Assembly (NCBI GenBank): GCA_022791315.1 | Contig: JAAVYW010000014.1 | Span: 1 to 64,000, forward strand | Length of the DNA: 64,000 nt | Direction: 5' to 3' | Source: Oscillospiraceae bacterium | GTDB taxonomy: Bacteria > Bacillota > Clostridia > Oscillospirales > Ruminococcaceae | Shown: piece after piece, positions 55,006 through 63,381 of the stretch | Position numbering within the stretch: position 1 is the first letter of the stretch | How the letters are laid out: each line of letters opens with the position of its first letter | Made by a program: the position numbers and the translations under genes | The notes under the pieces: generated by a model | The model's database searches: none | What the model saw: the letters and a program-made list of their open reading frames with translations, nothing else | What the model was told of the DNA's origin: nothing

Positions 55006-55572
55006 ATGAGCGTTATCCCCACAGTAGAACAGGCAAAAGCGCTGCTTATGGAATACAACAAAGAGGAATTCCACCTGCGCCACGGCCAAATCGTCTCCGG
55101 CGTCATGGGCTGGTTTGCCAAGGAGCTGGACAGCGGGCGGGAGGACTATTGGCGGGTGGTGGGAATGCTCCACGACCTGGACTTTGAGCAGTTTCCGGAG
55201 GAGCACTGCGTCAGGGAACAGGCGCTGATGGCAGAGCGGGGCATTGACCCCAGCATCATCCGGGCCTGTGCCAGCCACGGCTGGCCGGCCTGCGTGGACA
55301 TCGCCCCGGAGCACATCATGGAAAAGGTGCTCTACGCCATCGACGAGCTCACCGGCCTCATCGGCGCGGTGGCTATCATGCGCCCCTCCAAGAGTGTGCG
55401 CGACCTGGAACTCAAGTCAGTGAAGAAAAAATTCAAAACCCCAGCCTTTGCCGCAGGCTGCTCCCGCGAGGTCATCTCCAAAGGGGCCGAGCTGCTGGGC
55501 TGGGAGCTGGACGAGCTAATCCAAAAGACCATCTTAGCCATGCGCAGCCTGCTGCCGGAGATGGATATTTAA
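55006..55572 (+). CDS. HD-domain hydrolase
   Basis: 188 residues with the metal-binding HD set: H26 (FHLRHGQIV), H56-D57 (GMLHDLDFEQ), H91 and D113 (AIDELTGLIGA). Proteins of this size and pattern are phosphohydrolases of small substrates; the specific one is unknown. GAGG precedes the ATG at 55006, ten bases after the nitroreductase stop. Confidence 0.88.
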   Translation: MSVIPTVEQAKALLMEYNKEEFHLRHGQIVSGVMGWFAKELDSGREDYWRVVGMLHDLDFEQFPEEHCVREQALMAERGIDPSIIRACASHGWPACVDIAPEHIMEKVLYAIDELTGLIGAVAIMRPSKSVRDLELKSVKKKFKTPAFAAGCSREVISKGAELLGWELDELIQKTILAMRSLLPEMDI

Positions 55573-55589
55573 CAGGGGAGGAAATCACT

Positions 55590-56801
55590 GTGAAACAGAC
55601 AAGTACCCTGCTAGTGGGCGTGGGCGGCTATGGCCGCACCTACACCGACCTGCTGCTGAACCAACTGGACAAATCCCAGTTCCCCGTGGTGGGCGTGGTG
55701 GACCCCTTCGCCCCCCAGAGCCCGCTTTTTGACCGTATCACCCAGGAAAAAATTCCCTGCTATGATACCCTGGAGGAATTCTATCAGGAGCACCAGGCCG
55801 ACCTGGCTGTCATCTCCACCCCCATCCATCTCCACGCTGGGCAGGTGATTGCCGCCATGGAGCAGGGCTCCCATGTGCTGTGCGAAAAGCCCCTGGTGCC
55901 CCGCCTTCAGGACCTGGCCCCCATCCGGGAGACCATGGCCCGCACCGGCAAACAACTCAGCGTGGGCTTCCAGTGGTCCTTCTCTGATGTGATGCTGCAA
56001 ATCAAGCGCTCCGTCCTGGCCGGGGACTACGGCGCCCCCCTGCGCCTGCGCTCCTACACCTCCTGGCCCCGGGATTTTGTGTACTATAGCAGGGGCGGCG
56101 GCTGGGCGGGCAAGTACAAGTCCCAGGACGGCAGCTTTATCCTGGACTCCATCGCCAGCAATGCCACTGCCCACTATATCCACAACATGCTCTTCCTGCT
56201 GGGGGACGCCATGGATTCCTCAGCCCCCCTTGCCAAGCTCGCCGCCGGCCTCTACCGGGCCAACGCCATCGACACCTATGACACCGTGGCCTTCCGGGGC
56301 GAGACGGCCCAGGGGGTTCCCCTGTACTTCTACGCCACCCACGCCTCCCCCTTCAACACCAACCCCACCATGTCCTATGAATTTGAGCGGGCCACTGTCA
56401 CCGTCAGCCTCTTCGCCCCCGACGGCAGTGTGGTCATCCACCACCGGGACGGCAGCACGGAGCAGCTCCCCTCCCCCAATGACGTGGGGGTCAGCTCCAA
56501 GTTCCTCTACACCGTGGGCCAAATCCAGGGGGAAAATCCCCCCTACTGTGGCATCGACACTATTGTCCCCCACCTGGCCTGCGTCAACGCCCTGCTGGAC
56601 TTTGTGCCCATCCGGAATTTCCCGGGAGACCTGGTGGTCAACACCGGCCAGCAAATCTATGTAAAGGGCCTGTACCTCGACCTCTGGCGCTGCTTTGAGG
56701 AGGGCAAGCTCCCCTCCCAGCTGGGTTTCCCCTGGGCCGTGCCCGAAACCCCGGTTGACCTCACGGATTACCACGCATTCACCGGAAAACTCTTTGCATA
56801 A
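55590..56801 (+). CDS. Gfo/Idh/MocA-family oxidoreductase
   Basis: 403 residues, GTG start after GGGGAGG. The N-terminal Rossmann fold has LLVGVGGYGRTYTDLLLNQL, then VGVVDPF, VISTPIHLHAGQVIAAM and the EKP motif in HVLCEKPLVPRLQDL. The C-terminal domain is the usual beta-sheet substrate domain. Members oxidise or reduce sugars and inositols with NAD(P); in this operon, after a GH95 glycosidase, a sugar substrate is plausible. Confidence 0.92.
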   Translation: MKQTSTLLVGVGGYGRTYTDLLLNQLDKSQFPVVGVVDPFAPQSPLFDRITQEKIPCYDTLEEFYQEHQADLAVISTPIHLHAGQVIAAMEQGSHVLCEKPLVPRLQDLAPIRETMARTGKQLSVGFQWSFSDVMLQIKRSVLAGDYGAPLRLRSYTSWPRDFVYYSRGGGWAGKYKSQDGSFILDSIASNATAHYIHNMLFLLGDAMDSSAPLAKLAAGLYRANAIDTYDTVAFRGETAQGVPLYFYATHASPFNTNPTMSYEFERATVTVSLFAPDGSVVIHHRDGSTEQLPSPNDVGVSSKFLYTVGQIQGENPPYCGIDTIVPHLACVNALLDFVPIRNFPGDLVVNTGQQIYVKGLYLDLWRCFEEGKLPSQLGFPWAVPETPVDLTDYHAFTGKLFA

Positions 56802-56808
56802 ATATTCG

Positions 56809-56840
56809 AGCCCACCTATCCGTTATAGGTGGGCTTTTTT
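56809..56840 (+). terminator. Terminator of the GH95-to-Gfo/Idh operon
   Basis: An 11-bp stem (56809-56819 with 56825-56835) followed by T residues to 56840, beginning eight bases after the stop codon. Confidence 0.9.
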
Positions 56841-56865
56841 CTCCCCTCAGAAGACAATTTTGGGC

Positions 56866-58365
56866 CTATTCCGCGGGCTGTACTGGCGGGCTCTTCGGGT
56901 CATCCCATCCCCTTGGGCTGTCCTGGGCAAAGCGCTCCACCATCCCCGCCGCCTTCTTCACCGGCAGCATCCCGCCGGTGCCGCCAATGCAGCCCCCTGG
57001 GCAGGCCATACCCTCCAAAAGGTATCCGTCCCGCTTCCCCGCCCTGGCAACCATCAGCAGCTTTTTGCAGGCCGAGAGGGTGTCTGCCCGGTCAATGGGG
57101 ACTTCCCGTCCCGGCTCCAGCATCTCAATGCGCTTTGCCAGCGCCGCCGCCACGCCCCCGGCCACTGCATACCCCCGCCCCAGCGCCGTGGCGTCCGCCA
57201 ACACCTCCGACTCAGAGAGGGCGGCGAAATCCACCTCCTTTGCGGCAAACATCCCCATCATCTCCTCAAACGTCACCACAAAATCCACGTCGCTGCGCAC
57301 GCTCTCCCGTCCCGCCTCCAGCTTTTTCGCCAGGCAGGGCCCGATAAAGGCCACCATGGTCCCCGGGTTCTCTTCCCTGATGCGCCGGGCCGCCTGCACC
57401 ATGGGCGTAAGGGAGAGGGAGACATACCCCGCCAGCTCCGGGAACTCCCGTTTTGCCATCACCGACCAGGAGGGGCAGCAGGAGGTGGCTAAAAAGGGCA
57501 TATCCTTCCCCACATGCTTTAAAAACTCCCTGGCCTCCTGGTCGGTGCTCCAATCCGCCCCCATTGCCACCTCCACCACCTGGGAAAACCCCAGGGCCAG
57601 CAGGGCGCTCTTCACCCGGCCCGGCGTAGCCAAGGGCCCAAACTGCCCCACAAAGGAGGGGGCCAGTGCCGCCGCCACCCGCTTCCCCTCCCGCAGCGCC
57701 AGCGCCAGCTGGAACACCTGGGACTTGTCCGCAATGGCGGAAAAGGGGCAGTGGGAGAGGCATTGCCCGCAGGCCACACACTTCTCCTGGTCAATCACCG
57801 CCCGCCCCAACTCATCGCTCTGGATGGCATCCACCCCGCACACTGCCGCACAGGGCCTGCGCACCTCCAAAATCGCGTGATAGGGACAGGCGTCCCGGCA
57901 CCGCCCGCAGCGGATGCAGGTCTCAGTGTCAATCCTGGCCCGCCGTTCCCCCAACGACACCGCCTTCACCGGGCAGGCACTGACACAGGGATGTTCCAGG
58001 CACCTCTGGCAGGCGTCGGTAACGGCAAAGCGGTGGGTATCACAGGCATTGCAGGCAAAGGGAATCACCTGGATAAGCGGCCCCTCCACATAGCGCCCGC
58101 ACACTGCCGCCCTCTCAATCCCCTGGGAAATGGGGGCGTATTCCCCGGTATCCCGCAGCGGCAGCCCACAGGCCATCCGCAGCCGTTCCCCCACCACTGC
58201 CCGTTCCCGGAATACGCTGTCCCGGTAGAGCGCCACCTCCCCTGGGATAATCTGATAGGGCACCTGGTCCATCCGGGAAAGGCCGCCCCCCTCAAACCCC
58301 AGCCGCGCCGCCTCCTCAAAGACCCGCCGCCGGATACGCGCCATAGGCGTTGTAATCCCCTTCAC
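56866..58365 (-). CDS. [FeFe] hydrogenase, group B-like, with ferredoxin-type clusters
   Basis: 499 residues. Cysteine-rich N-terminal half: C105/C108, C119-C131, then C150/C153/C156/C160 and C196/C199/C202/C206, two clear [4Fe-4S] ferredoxin motifs. The H-cluster domain has TSCCPSW (L1, C296/C297), GPCLAKK (L2, C344) and GMACPGGCIGG (L3, C455, C459). TSCCPSW rather than TSCCPGW and the layout point to the group B/monomeric putative hydrogenase, whose role (H2 evolution or sensing) is not settled. Cytoplasmic. Its ATG overlaps the stop of the upstream small gene. Confidence 0.92.
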   Translation of the reverse strand: MKGITTPMARIRRRVFEEAARLGFEGGGLSRMDQVPYQIIPGEVALYRDSVFRERAVVGERLRMACGLPLRDTGEYAPISQGIERAAVCGRYVEGPLIQVIPFACNACDTHRFAVTDACQRCLEHPCVSACPVKAVSLGERRARIDTETCIRCGRCRDACPYHAILEVRRPCAAVCGVDAIQSDELGRAVIDQEKCVACGQCLSHCPFSAIADKSQVFQLALALREGKRVAAALAPSFVGQFGPLATPGRVKSALLALGFSQVVEVAMGADWSTDQEAREFLKHVGKDMPFLATSCCPSWSVMAKREFPELAGYVSLSLTPMVQAARRIREENPGTMVAFIGPCLAKKLEAGRESVRSDVDFVVTFEEMMGMFAAKEVDFAALSESEVLADATALGRGYAVAGGVAAALAKRIEMLEPGREVPIDRADTLSACKKLLMVARAGKRDGYLLEGMACPGGCIGGTGGMLPVKKAAGMVERFAQDSPRGWDDPKSPPVQPAE

Positions 58366-58643
58366 AGCTTCCTCTCCCCCTTTTCTGCCTCTTCCAAAAC
58401 CGCAGCCATCAGGTTTTCACACACCGTATTTTCCAGCATCCTCCCGTTTACCCTGGCATAGGGCGCCCCATACCGGTGCGACCCCTGCCCCAGGTGGGGG
58501 GACAGCTTGGTCTCCACCCTGGCCCTGTAGTGCAGCCTCCCCCGCAGGCTCCCTAATACCTCCACTGCCTCCACCAAATCCATAGCCCCGCACAACACGC
58601 AGCTGGCACATACACAGATTTCCACTTCCACTCGCCCTGCCAC
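58362..58643 (-). CDS. Small cysteine-containing protein, possibly thioredoxin-fold [2Fe-2S] type
   Basis: 93 residues from a GTG with a GGGAGG site. The N-terminus VEVEICVCASCVLCGAMDLV has four cysteines in a CxCxxCxxC pattern, then a helix (DLVEAVEVLGSLRGR) and a NGRMLENTVCENLM segment. It resembles the small NuoE/ferredoxin-like proteins found with [FeFe] hydrogenases, but the assignment is tentative. It overlaps the hydrogenase start by four bases (ATGA), so the two are translated together. Confidence 0.6.
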   Translation of the reverse strand: MAGRVEVEICVCASCVLCGAMDLVEAVEVLGSLRGRLHYRARVETKLSPHLGQGSHRYGAPYARVNGRMLENTVCENLMAAVLEEAEKGERKL

Positions 58644-59367
58644 AGGCCCACCTCCCTTTCCTGTTCCTAGTATTTCCCTGTTTGGTACAAATTATTTTTT
58701 ATGAGCCCTGCCCTTTTAGTCCTATCGCGCCGTAGGCAAATCAAAGTTTCCGGGCCAGCGCAGCTGACCTTGTCCACACCTTTCCAAAGGGTGGTGAAGA
58801 CCAACTGCATTGGTCTGGCAAAGCCCCCGGCGCTCACCGCAATGAGCGAAATTCCCCTTCTCCCGGGCGGCGTATCCATAACAAGCTAAGGCTACCTCCC
58901 AGCCCACAAGCCGCCCTCCTCCCAGCTTTCCTTAGCCGCTATCACGTCCCCCGCCCTCGCCGCCTTTGCCGAAGGCAAACAGGCCCAGGCTTCATCTCAG
59001 CCCAAGCTCGTCGGCTCCCACACCGACAAGCGGCTTCCTTGCCTTGCTGCAAGGAAGCGAAAGGCCCATAGGGGCAAGCCCCTATGTACAATCTGTATAG
59101 GAGGCAAAGCTCCTATACAGATTTGGCGGTATCAGCAGGGGTCACTCGGATGTCGGCGGACGCTCCGGTTGTTAGCGTTCTCCCACTTTTAGCAGTGACA
59201 AGGCCAGGTGAAGCGGGCTCGGTGCGGCCCCAACGTTAGGCCGCCTTGGCTGGGTGCGGTAGCGGATATGTTCTCATCAAGCCTCTCTATTTCCCTAGAC
59301 TCTTCCTTCTCCCACCTGTCCTTAGTTGCCTCCCAACAAATTTCCATCTCCGGAACGAGAAATATCC
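58644..59367. other. Gene-free region between hydrogenase and DUF1700 operons
   Basis: More than 700 bases without a credible ORF, tRNA or known riboswitch. Its centre is a run of hairpins, listed separately, and its right end is the promoter of the next operon. The leftmost 150 bases should hold the hydrogenase promoter, but I see no convincing one. Confidence 0.6.
58799..59122. repeat. Array of seven consecutive hairpins
   Basis: Perfect inverted repeats at 58799-58815 (6 bp), 58831-58848 (6 bp), 58965-58979 (6 bp), 59010-59027 (5 bp), 59034-59057 (9 bp), 59067-59086 (9 bp) and 59091-59122 (13 bp). Stem sequences differ, so this is not a simple repeat or CRISPR. The last three are contiguous and strongest. 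Confidence 0.75.
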
Positions 59368-59396
59368 TTGCCAAGCGGTTCAATCCGCATTATAAT
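59368..59396 (+). promoter_or_regulatory. Promoter of the DUF1700 operon
   Basis: TTGCCA (59368-59373), 17-base spacer, perfect TATAAT (59391-59396), 45 bases before the first gene. Confidence 0.8.
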
Positions 59397-59440
59397 AGAA
59401 CCAAGACAATACCTGTTTTTTCAGAAAAAGGAGTGCAGGA

Positions 59441-60022
59441 ATGACCAGGACGGAATTTCTCAATGAATTGGAGCAAAACCTGAACCAGTCTCTGGACCAA
59501 AACCAGATTTACGCCGTGCTGCACAGCTTTGCCGACATCTACAACCACGGGGAACGGCAGGGCAAGCGGGAATTTGAAATCTCCAACGAAATCGGCAAGC
59601 CCAAGGAACTGGCCAACCAAATCATCGCCATGTGGGCCTGCGATACCCTGAAAAAATCCCCTAACCTCAAAAACCTCTTCTCCGCCTTTGGCTCCCTGTA
59701 CCGCATGTCCATCTGGGGCCCGGTGCTGGGGTTCCCGGCGCTGCTGTTTTCGCTGCTGCTGTCGCTGTGCGTGCTGCTGGTGGTGGGGTTCCTCTCCATC
59801 TGCTCCTTAGCCGGCATCTTCTCCTCCTTCCTCTCCTTTTCCTATGTGGACGGCGTGCTGGCCCTGTGCTTCCTCTTTATCAGCATCTTTTTCTTAGGGG
59901 TCTCGCTGCTGCTGTTTTCCCTCTTTGTGTATATGGTGGGCCAGCTGTTCCGCTGGGCCGGCGGCCGGTTCCAGCGCATCTATGCCCGCCAGGGAAAAAA
60001 GCTGCCTAAAATCAAGCTGTGA
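59441..60022 (+). CDS. DUF1700/HAAS-domain membrane protein
   Basis: 193 residues. The first about 70 residues are a helical HAAS-type domain (MTRTEFLNELEQNLNQSLDQ then EFEISNEIGKPKELANQIIA). Three or four hydrophobic helices follow (about 88-170) and a basic tail. Such genes usually follow a PadR regulator and precede a DUF4097 protein; here the second partner is present and the PadR is not. AAAGGAG precedes the ATG. Confidence 0.85.
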   Translation: MTRTEFLNELEQNLNQSLDQNQIYAVLHSFADIYNHGERQGKREFEISNEIGKPKELANQIIAMWACDTLKKSPNLKNLFSAFGSLYRMSIWGPVLGFPALLFSLLLSLCVLLVVGFLSICSLAGIFSSFLSFSYVDGVLALCFLFISIFFLGVSLLLFSLFVYMVGQLFRWAGGRFQRIYARQGKKLPKIKL

Positions 60023-60037
60023 GAAAGGAGGCGCCCC

Positions 60038-61030
60038 ATGCTCAAACACACCATGCTCGTCGGCGGGATGATTACCGTGCTGGGCTTTGCCGGCTTTGTG
60101 CTCTGCCTGCCCTTTGCCGTGAAGAATGTAAACCAAATTGTCACCTCCTACCGGGAGGAATTCGATAAAACCGAGCTGTTCTACGAGACCACTACCGAGG
60201 ACATCAACCAAATCCGCTTTTTTGGGGATGTCAACGTGCGCCTTCGCCAGTCAGAGGACGATAAGGTGCGCGTCTTCCGGGTGAGCAAGCGGATGCCCGA
60301 CGATTCCCTGCGCGTCCTGCGCACCCAGGACGCCGAGCGCTCCTATCTCAACATCACCGGCAACACGGAAAAATATGGCGGCTCCGGCGTGTTGGATCGG
60401 GTCTTCTCCCTGATGAACGACCAGACCTTTGAGGAAATTACCGTCTATATCCCCAAGACCGTGGAAATCAACGCCAGCGGCCTGGGGGGCGACCTCTTCG
60501 GCCTCCTCCAAGTGGAATACCTCAACTCCTATACCGGCGCCCTGGTAGAGCCCGAGGGCTATCTCACCCTGGAGGAAATCCGCCAAAACCACTTGGCTAT
60601 TGAGCAGAGCATGGCCCAGTATGAATACGACCTGGAAACCCTGGGCCAGCGCTACGCCGGCGGCCAAACCGACCAGGAGTCCTATCGAGAGGGCCTCAAG
60701 GAACAGACCGGCAACATCGCCTATGAGCTGGAAAAGGTAGTGCGTATGCTGGCCTCCCATTACCAGCTCACCGAGCAGCACGTCACCTTGATTATGGACA
60801 GCGTGCGGGCCTATATTGACTGCAAGTATCAGTACAAAGACATCCTGCTGCGCCGGCAGATGGCACAGCAGAGTTTTGCGGAACAGGCCCTCTCCGAAGA
60901 GGAGTACACCGAAGAACTCCAGGGCCTGGAGACGGAGGAACAGGCCGCTCTCCAAGCGCTGGAAGAGGCCCAGGCCAAGCTGGCCCGGTATGAGTCTATC
61001 TACCTGGACGGCTTCGACCTCATCGCATAG
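60038..61030 (+). CDS. Membrane-anchored DUF4097-like envelope protein with helical tail
   Basis: 330 residues. One N-terminal membrane helix (about 5-27), then a beta-rich region (DINQIRFFGDVNVRLRQSED, then EEITVYIPKTVEINASGLGG) resembling the DUF4097 adhesin-like helix, then from about residue 180 a long charged helical segment likely to be coiled coil (EEYTEELQGLETEEQAALQA). It should face outside. Function unknown. It starts 15 bases after the DUF1700 gene with a GGAGG site. Confidence 0.65.
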   Translation: MLKHTMLVGGMITVLGFAGFVLCLPFAVKNVNQIVTSYREEFDKTELFYETTTEDINQIRFFGDVNVRLRQSEDDKVRVFRVSKRMPDDSLRVLRTQDAERSYLNITGNTEKYGGSGVLDRVFSLMNDQTFEEITVYIPKTVEINASGLGGDLFGLLQVEYLNSYTGALVEPEGYLTLEEIRQNHLAIEQSMAQYEYDLETLGQRYAGGQTDQESYREGLKEQTGNIAYELEKVVRMLASHYQLTEQHVTLIMDSVRAYIDCKYQYKDILLRRQMAQQSFAEQALSEEEYTEELQGLETEEQAALQALEEAQAKLARYESIYLDGFDLIA

Positions 61031-61045
61031 GAAAGGAGTGTCAGG

Positions 61046-61609
61046 ATGTCTGTCTGGAACATTGATGTAGAGGGCAAAACCCACACCGTGGAATTCCGGG
61101 AAAAGGGCCTGCGGGGCCGCCTGTTTATCGACAATATCGAAGAGCGCCTCAAGAGCCGTGTCCCCTTCTTCACCTTGATTGACAATACCATCTGGCTGGG
61201 CCCCAAGCCTGTGCAGCTTGTCATCGTGGGCCGCAAAGCCGACGTGGCGGTGGACGGGGTATTCCTCACCTCCGGGGAACCCTATCGCCCGGTCAACCGT
61301 ATCCCCTGGTTTGTGTGGCTGTTTTTCTTCCTGTGCGCCTTTTTAGGCCTGCTCCTGGCCGACCTGGCCGGGCTGCTGGTGGGCCTGGCGGGGGGATACT
61401 TTTGCCTGCGCATTGCCATCGCCCCCGACCTGCCGGTAAAAAAGCAGGTGCTCTTTTGCCTGGGGGTCTTTGCCCTGTGTATGCTGCTCCACTGCGGGAT
61501 GCACGTGATTATCGCCCGCTGGATGGGCGAGGACGGCTACCAGGCCGAAATGGAGCTTTTACAGAATATGAGCGAATTCACCGGCAGCGACATCATGCCC
61601 GGAAAATAG
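61046..61609 (+). CDS. Membrane protein of unknown function
   Basis: 187 residues. The first about 85 form a small beta domain (WNIDVEGKTHTVEFREKGLR, PVQLVIVGRKADVAVDGVFL). Then come three hydrophobic helices (FVWLFFFLCAFLGLLLADLA and two more) and a short acidic tail. Nothing in it names a family. It is co-directional with the DUF1700 gene and its partner and probably part of the same envelope module. Confidence 0.65.
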   Translation: MSVWNIDVEGKTHTVEFREKGLRGRLFIDNIEERLKSRVPFFTLIDNTIWLGPKPVQLVIVGRKADVAVDGVFLTSGEPYRPVNRIPWFVWLFFFLCAFLGLLLADLAGLLVGLAGGYFCLRIAIAPDLPVKKQVLFCLGVFALCMLLHCGMHVIIARWMGEDGYQAEMELLQNMSEFTGSDIMPGK

Positions 61610-61623
61610 AAAGGAGCCCCACC

Positions 61624-61980
61624 ATGACATTCATCGCCTACGCCAAATGCAGCACCTGCCAAAAGGCCAAAAAGTGGCTGGAAGAGCAGGGCTTCTCCTT
61701 CACCACCCGCCCCATCCAGTCAGACCCCCCCACAGCGGAGGAAATCGACAGCTGGCAGCAAAAGAGCGGCTTGCCCCTGAAAAAGTTCTTCAACACCAGC
61801 GGCGCCCTCTACCGGGACGGCAAGGTAAAAGACCTCCTCCCCTCCCTGGATCGCCGGGAACAGCTGGAGCTCTTAGCCAGCAGCGGCATGATGGTCAAGC
61901 GCCCCATCCTCTTAACCGGCGACACGGTCCTGCTGGGCTTTAAGGAGAAGGAGTGGGCCGAGGCCCTGGCGCAAAAATGA
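61624..61980 (+). CDS. ArsC/Spx-family thioredoxin-fold protein
   Basis: 118 residues. FIAYAKCSTCQKAKKWLEEQ gives a C9-x2-C12 pair at the start of the fold; LKKFFNTSGALYRD and MMVKRPILLTGDTVLLGFKE are typical of the ArsC/YffB/Spx family. The CxxC and length suggest a YffB-like reductase or Spx-like regulator rather than an arsenate reductase. Its stop overlaps the next start as ATGA. Confidence 0.88.
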   Translation: MTFIAYAKCSTCQKAKKWLEEQGFSFTTRPIQSDPPTAEEIDSWQQKSGLPLKKFFNTSGALYRDGKVKDLLPSLDRREQLELLASSGMMVKRPILLTGDTVLLGFKEKEWAEALAQK

Positions 61981-62556
61981 AACAGGCCGTCTGTATCTGT
62001 GCCTCCAACATGGCGGGCAGCGGCAGCATTTCCCCTGCGGCTCTGCGAACACATCGCCCGCCTGGCCGGGGAACTGGGAACCCCCTGTGAAATCCTGGAC
62101 CTGCGGTAGGATGCCCCCTCCCCCTGCACTGGGTGCAGGGATTTCAACCGGATTTACGAAAAACTGGCGGGCTCCTGCGCCCTCTTCCTGGTCTCGCCCC
62201 ACTATGCCCCCATCCCCGCCCAAGCTGTGTATGCTCCTGGAAAAGATGGAGGAAATCACCTTCCTCCCCTGGTGGCGGGACAATTCCTATCGTCCCGAGC
62301 TCTCCGGCCTCCCCACTGGCATCATCTCCCATGGCGGCGTTGGGGAATGGGCGCGGAAGAGCTACAAAGCCATGGTGAACGGCACGATTGCCAATGCCCT
62401 TTCCACCACTATGCCCCGGAATGGGACACCGGCCTGGCCCTGTGCCTCTCCTGCACCCGGGAAAGCGCTTCCCCCCTCCCCATCCAGGAGTACGATTGGC
62501 CCGCCCTCCTCCAAGCGCTGCGGGACGATACGGCAATGGCCCTGGGGGCAGCATAA
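61977..62556 (+). pseudogene. Decayed NAD(P)H-dependent FMN reductase/flavodoxin-family gene
   Basis: The reading frame begins MKQAVCICASNMAGSGSI, then continues in a second frame as LRLCEHIARLAGELGTPCEI, meets an in-frame TAG at 62107-62109, goes on to NRIYEKLAGSCALFLVSPHY, shifts again near 62218 to LLEKMEEITFLPWWRDNSYR and GIISHGGVGEWARKSYKAMV, and shifts a third time near 62405 to end EYDWPALLQALRDDTAMALG. The pieces make a flavodoxin-like NADPH:FMN reductase of about 190 residues. Three frameshifts and one stop in 580 bases mean it is non-functional unless the assembly is poor here. Confidence 0.85.
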
Positions 62557-62595
62557 AAAACCTGCCGCAGAGGTTCCCTCTGCGGCAGGTTTTTT
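62554..62595 (+). terminator. Bidirectional terminator
   Basis: A 13-bp perfect stem (62561-62573 with 62577-62589) with a TTC loop, flanked by A6 on the left and T6 on the right. It can end both the plus-strand operon and the convergent spoIIR. Confidence 0.93.
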
Positions 62596-63205
62596 ACAGG
62601 CCCAGCTGTGCCTTTACATTTTCAAAGAATTCCACGGCGGCAAATTTCACCTGGTACTTCTCCGGATGGGTGATAATCTCCGCCTCTGCGGGAGAAAAGG
62701 CCGAGAGCGCCTCCTCCTGCCCCGCCGGGAGGCACAGCGGCGGGAAGGCCACACACCACCAGTTTTTCCCCTCCCCCGCGCCAATCACCACCCGCAGCGC
62801 CCGGTAGGTCCCGGCAGGCAGGGTAAACTGCTCATAGTCCCGGGTGGAAAAATAGCAGTCCGTCAGCTCCACTGACACGGGATAGGCATAGCCCGCCTCC
62901 CGCACTGTCTCCTCCGCTGTCTTCTGTAACAGCTCCCGGTTGCGGTCCAGGGCCTGTTCCATCTCCTCCCGGCTCTGCCCCTCCTCATAGAGCGCGTCCA
63001 CCTGTTCCAGTACCCGGTCCCGCACCTTGAGCTTCAGCGCCTGGTCCTCCTCCCCGTCGGAGTTTGCCAGCACATGCAGCCGTATCACGTCCCGCCGCAC
63101 CTCCCGGCAGGTGCGGTCAAAATCCGTAAAAGCCGAAAAAGTCAGCGCGCACAAAAACCCGATGCACACCGCTGCAAAAATCCTAGTCCCTCTCCCCTGT
63201 TTCAT
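62594..63205 (-). CDS. spoIIR: Stage II sporulation protein R
   Basis: 203 residues with an N-terminal signal or anchor helix (IFAAVCIGFLCALTFSAF). The secreted domain has VIRLHVLANSDGEEDQALKL and KVRDRVLEQ, the SpoIIR signature, and ENVKAQLGL at the end. In sporulation it is made in the forespore and triggers SpoIIGA to activate pro-sigma-E in the mother cell. It is good evidence for a spore-former. The ATG at 63205 is preferred to a TTG at 63256. No clear sigma-F promoter could be confirmed. Confidence 0.95.
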   Translation of the reverse strand: MKQGRGTRIFAAVCIGFLCALTFSAFTDFDRTCREVRRDVIRLHVLANSDGEEDQALKLKVRDRVLEQVDALYEEGQSREEMEQALDRNRELLQKTAEETVREAGYAYPVSVELTDCYFSTRDYEQFTLPAGTYRALRVVIGAGEGKNWWCVAFPPLCLPAGQEEALSAFSPAEAEIITHPEKYQVKFAAVEFFENVKAQLGL

Positions 63206-63381
63206 CCTGTCACAACCCTTCTTCTGTTCTGTCAGAAGTATGGGCCGTTCTTCCAAGGGATATGCGGGGAGCTTGGAATATCAGGCATCATCAGCGCCTC
63301 CATCAAGTCCCAAAGAGCTGTTTTGCTCATATGAAACTATCTCTTTTATCTACATTTCTCTCCAAAATCAGTGATTCATCA

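Noticed and set aside
58799..59122. CRISPR array
   Set aside because: The hairpins have unrelated sequences and irregular spacing, and no cas genes are present.
58644..59440. tRNA or known riboswitch in the gene-free gap
   Set aside because: No cloverleaf, T-loop sequence or conserved riboswitch core was recognised by eye.
63206..63275. Sigma-F promoter for spoIIR
   Set aside because: A GCATA element is present, but the downstream box does not match the sigma-F -10 well enough.
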